Program-made: the position numbers and the translations under genes
Notes under the pieces: generated by a model
What the model saw: the letters and a program-made list of their open reading frames with translations, nothing else
What the model was told of the DNA's origin: nothing
Database searches by the model: none
Shown here: one piece after another, positions 20,301-29,300 of the stretch
Numbering within the stretch: the stretch's first letter is position 1
How the letters are laid out: every line of letters begins with the position of its first letter
From: Nocardia brasiliensis ATCC 700358
GTDB taxonomy: Bacteria; Actinomycetota; Actinomycetes; Mycobacteriales; Mycobacteriaceae
DNA length: 64,000 bases
NCBI RefSeq assembly: GCF_000250675.2
Contig: NC_018681.1
Location: forward strand, 1,054,001-1,118,000
Direction of reading: 5' to 3'

Positions 20301-23300
20301 TGCGCGACGCGTTGAACCGCAGTCCCGCTGCCGCGCAGGCGATGCTGCGGCATCCGCGCGTCGAGTACCACCAGATCGTCACCGACCGCTCGGGTGGGTG
20401 GCGCGATGTCGGTATGACCGGTCCCCGGATCGAGCGCACCGAAACAGGTTGGATCAATGGGGATCCCGGCATGCTGGTGGTCCGCTGGCAAGACGGTGAC
20501 GGCGAGTGGCATCCGGTCAATCCGGCCCGGCCCGAATGGCGCACCAATCGCGAGGACGGCACGCCGGATCACTGGGAGGCGCCCGACCCCGATTGGTGGG
20601 CGGGCCTCGCCGACTTCATCAACGATCTGGCAACGCCTTTCGCCGATATCCCGCCCGGGCATATCGCGAAGAACATGCTGCCGATGAATCCGATGAGCGC
20701 GCCGGTGCTCTACGACGGCCTCGGCGTCGATCCGGATTCGATCGAGACTATCCACCTCGGCGGGGATATCTATGCCATCCAACGGAATCTGCGCACCCTG
20801 TTCGCGGCCATCGACCATCCGATGGTCCGGGATTGGATCCATCGGCATCCGGAAATCGGCGACTGGGTCAAGGCGCGGCCGTGGTTGCAGAAGATGCCGA
20901 TCTTCGGCACCGTGTGGTCGTCGTTCGACTGGTACAAGCCGCCGGAGTCCAACATCCAGCCGATGTACCGGCGGTGGGAGCCTTCCGAGCATGCGCCGCT
21001 CGGTCACCGGGTCGAGATCCCGGAGTGGTTGCAGCGTTCGATCGACGCCGATGTCGCGCGCTGGCGCGAGGTGCAGCAGTGGGCCGACGGTGAATACGAG
21101 CGCTTCCGCGCCGATGACCAGCTGGCCGATCGGATGGCCGGGCCGTTGGCCGACTACCGCCAGCAGCAGCGGGTGGCCGGTGCGGAGGACGTGCTGAAGC
21201 ACATCCGCGAGGAACTGGTGGATCCGCATCGCGGTGTCGACCTGAGCCGCCCGGATGTCGACAAGCAGTTGCAGCTGATCAACGAGCAGATCGATCGGCT
21301 CGCCAACAAGTTCGCCAACCACTTCGACACCGACAACCGGGTCGAGGTCCGTGACCAGATCGCCGATATTCGCCAGCAGCTGTTGGATATTCGCAACGAG
21401 CGCCCGATCACCGATGCCGACATCGCGCGCCTCGTCACGGAACTGACTCCGGCGATGCGTCCGCTGACCCCGGAAATCGAACGGCAGAACCCGGCTCTGA
21501 AAGCACCGGATCTGGACTTCGACCATGTCACCCCCCGGCTCGATTTCCCGGAGTTCACCACCGCGCAGCTACGGCAGATCCTCGACCACCTGCTCTTCGA
21601 CGAGCACCTGGCCAGCGACCACGCCGATCCGAGCGGCCGGCCGGTGCTGCGGCGGATGGATCAGCTGGCCGATGTCGCCGAGGCCATCAACCGGATCGTC
21701 GAAGGCGAACCGCTGCCCGCGGATATCGTGCTGCTGCTGGACGCGCTCGCCGAGTCCAACTACCTGCGCGACCCGGCGAACGCCGGCAAGACCTGGCATC
21801 ACGCGAACGCGCACGCGGTCGCCGAGGGCTTCCACTGGGACGCGAATCGCCCACCGCTGACCGAGGATCGGGCCGGTATCCCGTACGCGCCCGAACCGCT
21901 CAACCCGCCGGAACCGTTCCTGCCCCGGGATCGCTACGAGCTCCAGCTCGCCAAGGCTCGGGTTGCCTGGGAGGCGCGCACCGACGCCTTGCTCGAGGCG
22001 GCCAGAGCGGCGGGGGTCGACGCGGATGTGGTGTTCGCGGAGGATCCTGCGCCCCGGCTGGCGGAGCTGCGCGCGGAGCAGCCGGACGAGGCTGGGCGAC
22101 AGCGCATCGACGATCTGAGCAGGGCCCTGCACGAGTTCGATGCCGCCGCCGCGGAAGTGACACGGTTGGAAGACCGCCTCGCGCAGCACGACGCCGACCG
22201 CGCGTTGCCGCGCGCCCAGCGCATGGAACTACTTGCCGGGGAACCGGATTCGCCTGCACGGCCGGAACCGGTGGCATCGCCCGAAGCGGTCGCCGAACGG
22301 CAGCGGGCCGCCGAAACGGAAGCGCAGCGCCGCCGAGCCGAGATCGATCGGCTGGAGCAGGCCAAGGCCGATGCGTTGCGGGCTCGGGACGAGGCCGAGG
22401 AGCAGTTGCGCCAGGCGCGGGACCAGGCCGAGGCGGAGGCTGCGTTCGAGCGGCAGCGGTTCGCCGAACGCGATGCGGCAGAGCTGGATCGGCAACTCAC
22501 GCAACAGCTTCGGGACAACGCGCTGGCCGATGTCGAGGCACGTCCGTTGCCGGGTCTGCCGCAGGTCGGGGTGACCGATGGTGATCCGCGTCGCGTGGTC
22601 GTGGTGGTGCGCGGGGAGTCGGATCCGGCCACGCTGCTGGACCGGGCGGTCGCAGCGCATCCGGATCTCGGTGACCTGGTCGGGCCGAACCGTGACAATG
22701 CCACCGTCTTCCGGCTCACTCCCGGCGAAGACGGGCGCATGCAGGTCCATCGGGAGGATCCGCCGGATGCGCCGCCGCTGCACGCGGTGCGGCCCGAGCC
22801 TGACGCGCCGAGCGATGGCGGTGCCGCGAAGCGGTTGCCGGTCGCGGAGACGCCGCAGCAGCACCCGGAGATCGATCGGCTGGAGCAGGCCAAGGCCGAG
22901 GCGCTGCGCGCCCGGGACGACGCCGAGCAGCAGTTGCAGCAGGCGCGCGATCAGGCGGAGGCAGAAGGCGCGTTCGAGCGGAAGGGTGATGCCGAGCGCG
23001 CCGCTGCCGGGCTGGATCAGCAACTCACGCAACAGCTTCGGGACAACGTGCTAACCCAGGTCGGTGCTCGTCCGCTCACGGGTCTGCCGCAGGTCGGTGT
23101 GATCGATGGTGACCCGCGCCGGGTGGTGGTCGTGCTGCGTGGCGAGTCGGCGCAGCCCACGACGGTGCTCGATCGGGCGGTCGCCCAGCATCCGGACCTC
23201 GCCGAGGTCGTCGGACCGAACCGCGACAACGTGGTGCTGTTCCGTCTCGTCGTCGGCGAAGACGGTCGCACCCAGGTGCATCGCGTCGACCCGCCGGATG

Positions 23301-26300
23301 CGTCGGCCCTGCCCAGATCCCGCCCGGAACCCCACTCCCCGAGCGATGGCGGCGGTGCGAAGCAACCTCCGATCACCGAAACCCCGCAGTCCGGCGGAAC
23401 CCCGCAGCAAGGCGAGAACACCCCTGGTGCCGCATCGCAGTCGCGGCAATCCCCGCCGACCGGCGAAATGCCCCAGCAGGGCGCGGTTCCGCCGGTCCGC
23501 GAGACACCGGTGGTCGGCGAAGCGCCGCAGTCGCACGAAACACCGCCGGGAGACGATGAGCCGCAGTCGCGGCAAGCGCCGCCGCCAGGTGCCGCCGCAC
23601 CTGGCGAGGTCGCGCGCCCGGGGCGGAGTCAGACTTCGCCGACCGGCGCGGCCCCGCGGTCGAGCGAAGCGCCGACGGCACGTCAGGCTCCGCAGACCGG
23701 GGAAGGCGCCGCGAGCGAGGCACCGCAGTCGCGCAAGGCTCAGCAGCCGGGCGAGCAGTCGCGCCCGCAGGCTGGCCCGGTGTCGCCGGTGCGCGAAGCT
23801 CCGTCGGTCCCTGAACCCGCACAGTCGGGTCGGGGAGAGCAGGTGCGTCAGGCACCCGCCGGTACCGTGCCGCGGTCGAGTGCAGAACCGCAAGCCCGAC
23901 CGGTGCCGGAAAACCAGACCGGTCCGCAGGCGGGGCCGGTGGCGGACACCGGTGTGCCGCAGCATGCACCGGGTGAGAGTGTCGGACAGGGTGAAACCGG
24001 CCCGCCCACGGGCGGCCCGGGAGTCCCAACGGGGAGCAATCGCCCGCGGACAGGTGCGCCGGCGGGCCAGTGGTCGACGGTCGGCGAACCGCGAGCGTAC
24101 GAACCCACCACCCGTACACCGGAATTCGAAAGCCTGGTCACGCGGATCGCCGACGAGGCGGCCCGCGGTGCACAACTGCTCGATGGTGCGCGGTCGGCAC
24201 TGCGCGGGCTCGGCATCGACCCCGACGGCCTGAATCCGCGGCAGATGGAGGAGCGGGCGCGCGAAGTCGCCGACGCCGCCGACGCCCGGATCACCGAGCT
24301 GAACAACCGCACCGGCATCCGGCCCGACGAGATGGTGCAGTACTTCGATGACCGCAACGCCGCGCAGCAGCGGTACGCCGAGGTCACCCGGTTGATGGGC
24401 ACGCTGACGCAAAGTCTCGGCCAGTACCACGAGTCGATGCGGACAAAGAGCGACCTGTGCGCCGAAGCGGGCGCGGTGATCGCGCGTGACGTGCTCGCCA
24501 CGGAGGGACAACCGTTGCGGAATGCGGACGGCGTCGCGGTCCTCCCAGGCGATCCGCGGCGTATCCTCGTGGTCTCGCCGTTCCGCGCGCCCGAGCACAT
24601 CCTCGGCGACCAGTTGCGTGATTCCTTGGCGCAGCAGCACATCGACGTGGTCTACCGGCAAGTTCAGGTGGATGACACCGGCCGCGTGACCATCGTGGAT
24701 CTACTGCCGCCGAGCGGTGCGACCCCGGTGGGCGAGCCGGTTACGCCGGGCCCGCGGCCGACTCCCGGCGAGGGCGGCGCACCGGTACGTCCGGGACAGT
24801 CGAACGAGACCCCCGGTTCGCGTAAACCGCCTGAGCCGGGCGAGGGTTCACGTCCGGGCGAGCCGAAATCCGAAGTGCCGCAAGAACCGCCCGCCCCGCC
24901 GCAGGCGGAAGGCGCAGGCGGCGGGAAGAAGCCGCCGCAACCGCCGGCGACACCGCCGGTCGGTGATCCGGGCGACGGCTCCGAGCGCCGCTCGAACCGT
25001 CGGGGCGACGCTCCCCGTGACCCGAACGAATCCGACACGGGCGCAGCCGATCTCGCCCGCGCGGTGGCTCGGGTCGAGGACGCGCCGACCTCGGGCGAGG
25101 AGATCCGCGTCGAAATTCTCAGCGAGGGCGCGCTGCAGATGGCCGAGCGGGTCGAGTTGATCACCCTCGCCGACGGCACGCAGCTGATCCGCAAGACGTT
25201 GAGCAACCCGATCCACGCCGACGCGGAAGTGCTTGCGGCGCTGGTCGGCCGGGCGGTCGGGGCGACCGTGCCGCACATCATCCGGGTCAGCGACAACATG
25301 ATCTTCATGCAGTTCATGCCGGGCGACTGGCCGAGCAGCCTGCATCCGGGGGCCTGGAGCCCGCAGCAGACCGGGCTCACCGACACTCCCGCCGGTGTGC
25401 GTATGGGCTTGTTGGACGTGCTGATCCGGATGCCGGACCGCGGCATGACGAACTGGCTGGCCACCCGGGACGGTCAGATCAGCGGTATCGATCACAGCCT
25501 CGCGTTTGTCGGTGGCCGGCGTGGTGACGCCGAAACCACCAGCGGGTTCGCCTACCACTTCTTCGATCGCGGCGCCGATGGCACGATCCACTGGCGCCGG
25601 CACGAGGTCAGTGCCGCCGAACTCGCCGAGATCCGCCGCCGGATCGAGGCGATGGAGCCGGAATTCGCCGCGCACCCCGAGTGGTTCCAGTCGGTGCTCG
25701 ATCGGTTGACGATTCTCGAGCAGAACGCGCGGCCGGACGACGGCCCGATTCCGCCCGAGGATCCGTCGAGCGGACCGGGCGAGCCGGGCGGTGCGGGTCC
25801 GCGGCAACCGGGTGGTCCGCAGCGCCCGGGTGCGCCCGAACAGCCGATCGCCCCCGAAAACGAAAGTGGCACACCGAAGCCGAAGGGTACTGCCGAACCT
25901 GAAGGCGGGACGCCCCCGCCGGATCCCGATCCGGCACCGACGCCGGAGGTGGATCCCGCCGAGCGTCGTGCCGAACTGGTCGAGTCGCGTGACCAGGTGA
26001 TCGCCGACCGCGACAGCGCGGTGCGCCGGCGCGACGAGCTCGCCACGCTGCTCGGTGTCGATCCGTCCGACGACTGGGCGGCCCTGCGTCCGGGCGACGC
26101 CCTGGCCGACACGCTGCGCGAGCTGAACCACCACCGCATCGAGGGTCAGGAGCGGCTGCCGCACGACGTGCTCCGGGTGAAAGAGCTGGAGCGGCTGTGC
26201 AATCGGATCGCGACCGACGAGGAAACGCTCGCGCGGTTGACCACCGAGCTGGCCCGCCTGGACGCCGAGTACGCGCCGCTGGAAACCCGTGAAGCCGAAT

Positions 26301-29300
26301 ACGACCGGCTGCTCGAGGAGCGGGCGGACCGAGCGCGGGAACGGGAAACCGCCCGTGCCGCAAGGGATGACCTCGCACGGCGTCTCGATGTGCCGGAGCT
26401 GAGCGGTGACGCGTTCGACCGGCGAGTGCTCGATCTCTACCAGGAGGCGCGCACCCGAACGGTACGGGTGCCCGGCAACCTCGACAGCCCCGGCAGGGTG
26501 GTGCACGAGCCGGTGGCGGGGCCCGAGCGGGAACTGCGCGAGCAAGCCATCCGCAGCCTGCAGCAGTCGGTCCGGGAGTTCAACCGGCTCGACCAACTCG
26601 TCACGGGCATCGATGCCAGGCTCAACGAGTTGCAGCGGCAGGGCGTGGATCGGGACCGACCGCTCTCCGATGACGTTGTCGCTGAACTGGATGAGCTGGC
26701 GGGCCGGCAGGCCGCCATTTTCCAGGAGAGCAGGCGGCCACGCGCGGTCCTGGAGGATCTGGCGGAACGGCTGAGCATTCCGCTGACCGACCTGGGTCCG
26801 GAGCCGCAGCGGCTGGCCGACACGATCGATCACCACCTGCGTACCGACGACGGCACGGACCCCAATCGACCTGCGATGCTCGACGTGCTCGCCACTGCCG
26901 CCGCGGATGTGATCAGGGCCGACAACGCGATGACCCGGTTGCAGGACCAGATGACCGCGCTCACCGAGCGCTGGCATGAGGTCGCGGGCTGGCGCGACGC
27001 GCTCACGGCCGAGGGCGGGCGGATGGTGACCGACCGGGTCGGCTACTTCGGCGGTGAGCGGCCGCGCATCGTGGTCTTCGGTCCGGTTTCGGCCTCGGAT
27101 CAGCCGCGGGCCGGGCACGATGCCGCACTCGAGCACGCCATCCGGACGAATTCCGATGTGGCGCAGGGCATGATGCGATCGCCGCAGATCGAATACCGGC
27201 ATACCGCACCCGGCCGGGAAACGGTGGTCTCGCGCGGGCCCGAGGTGGAACGTCTGGAGACGGGCTGGACCAACGGTGATCCGGGTCTGTTGATGGTTCG
27301 CTGGCGCGACAGCGACGACGTCTGGCATCCGGTGAACCCGAGCAGGCCGGACTGGAAGACCAACCGCGACGCCGAGACGCCGGATGCCTACGACCCGGGT
27401 GATCCGGACTGGTGGGCCGGCCTCGCCGACTACATCAACGATCTGGCAACGCCTTTCGCCGATATCCCGCCCGGGCATATCGCGAAGAACATGCTGCCGA
27501 TGAACCCGATGAACGTGCCGGTGAAGTACTTCCAGGACGGTGTGCCGGACGACGCTCTGGTCAACGTGCACATCGGCTCGGATTTCTATGCCATTCAACG
27601 GGATATCCGTACGCTGCTCGCGGCGATCGATCATCCGAAGGTGAAGGCGTGGATCCAGCGGCATCCGGAGATCGGGGACTGGGTCAAGGCGCGGCCGTGG
27701 CTGCAGAAGCTGCCGCCGTTCGGGACGGTGTGGTCCGGATTCGATTGGCACACACCGCCGGAGACCAATATCCAGCCGATGTACCGGAGCTGGGAGGCGA
27801 GCGAACACACCAGCTACGACCACGTCGAGATCCCGGAGTGGTTGCAGCGCCAGTTCGATCACGAGGTGGCCCAGTGGCAGAAGGTCCAGGACTGGGCCGA
27901 CCGGGAATATGAGAAGTTCCGTGCCGACGATCAGCTGGCCGACAAGATCGTCGACCAGTTGGCGCAGTACGGAAAAGACCAGCAGGAGGCCGCCGCTCGC
28001 GCACTGATCGACCTGGTGCGCAAGCAACTGGTGGACGGGCACCGCGGCATCGACCCGACTCGATCCGACGTCGCCGAACAGCTGGCGCGGATCGACAAGC
28101 AGATCGACGAGCTGGCTGCGCGCACGGACACCATGTTCGACGGCAACGATCGAGACCTGGTGCGCGACACCATCGCTGATATCCGCAACGCCCTGCTGGA
28201 CGAGCGGAGCAACAACGGCAGGATCAGCGACGAGCGGATCAACGAGATCGTCGCGGAGCTGGTGCCGAACATGTGGCACGACGCCACCGCCGAGGGCGCG
28301 CTGCCGCCGCCGCGATTCACCAAAGAGCAGATCCAGCAGGTGCTCAACCATCTGCTCACCGACGAGCACCTGGTCACCGACTACACCGATCCCAACGGCC
28401 GGGCGGTGCCGAAGCGGATGGACCAGCTCGCCGACGTCGCCGAGGCGATCAACCGTCTCGTCGCGGGCAAAGCGATGAAGCAGGACATCGTGCTGCTGTA
28501 CGACGCGCTGGCCGAATCGGAGTTCCTGCGGGACCCGGAGAATCACGACAAGACCTGGCACGACGCGAACACGCACGCGGTCGGCCTCGGCTTCCACTGG
28601 GATGCGGATCGGCCGCCGCTGACGGGCGATCGCGCGGGCGTTCCGTACGCGGTCGGTCCCTTGCCGGAGCCGCCGCCGTTCCTGCCGCGCGACCGGTACC
28701 AGCTCGAATTGGACAGGGCGCGTGCGGCGTTGGACACACGCATCGATGCGCTGCTGGAGCTGGAGCAGAGCCTCGGTCTGGATCCGGAGTGGATGTTCGG
28801 CTCCGACCGGACGGTCGACGCGTTGCTGGCCGACCTGCGAGCAGCGCAGACCGATGCCGAAGGTGAACGGCGCGTTGATGATCTGGCGCAGGCCTGTCGC
28901 GACTTCGACGCCGCCACCGAGGTGGTGCGGGTGCTCGAAGAGAACATCGCGCGCCACGACAGCGAACTCGCGAAGGCGCGCGAGCTGGTGCGCACTGGTC
29001 GGCCGGAACTGCCTGAGACCGAAGCCGATTCGGCCGAGAATCAGCCGGACGGTGAGCGCACGCCCGGCTCCGCCGCGCAACGTGAGACCGAACGCCTCTT
29101 GGCGGAAGACCGCCGCGAGAGTCTGGAACAGGAATTGACCCGGGCGCAGGAGGCGCTGGATCGCGCCGAGGCGGCGCGTGCCGAGGCCGCCGAGGCGCTG
29201 CGCGTGTCGATCGAGCCGAACCAGCTCGGCTCCGAGAGTGAGATCGTCGCCCGCGGCGACGAACTGCGCGCCCGCACACTGGATGTCACCGAACAGCAAG

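Noticed and set aside
17396..21526. 1376-aa minus-strand frame opposite the giant gene
   Set aside because: Arg/His-rich mirror of the coding strand; typical antisense shadow of a high-GC gene with no recognisable domain.
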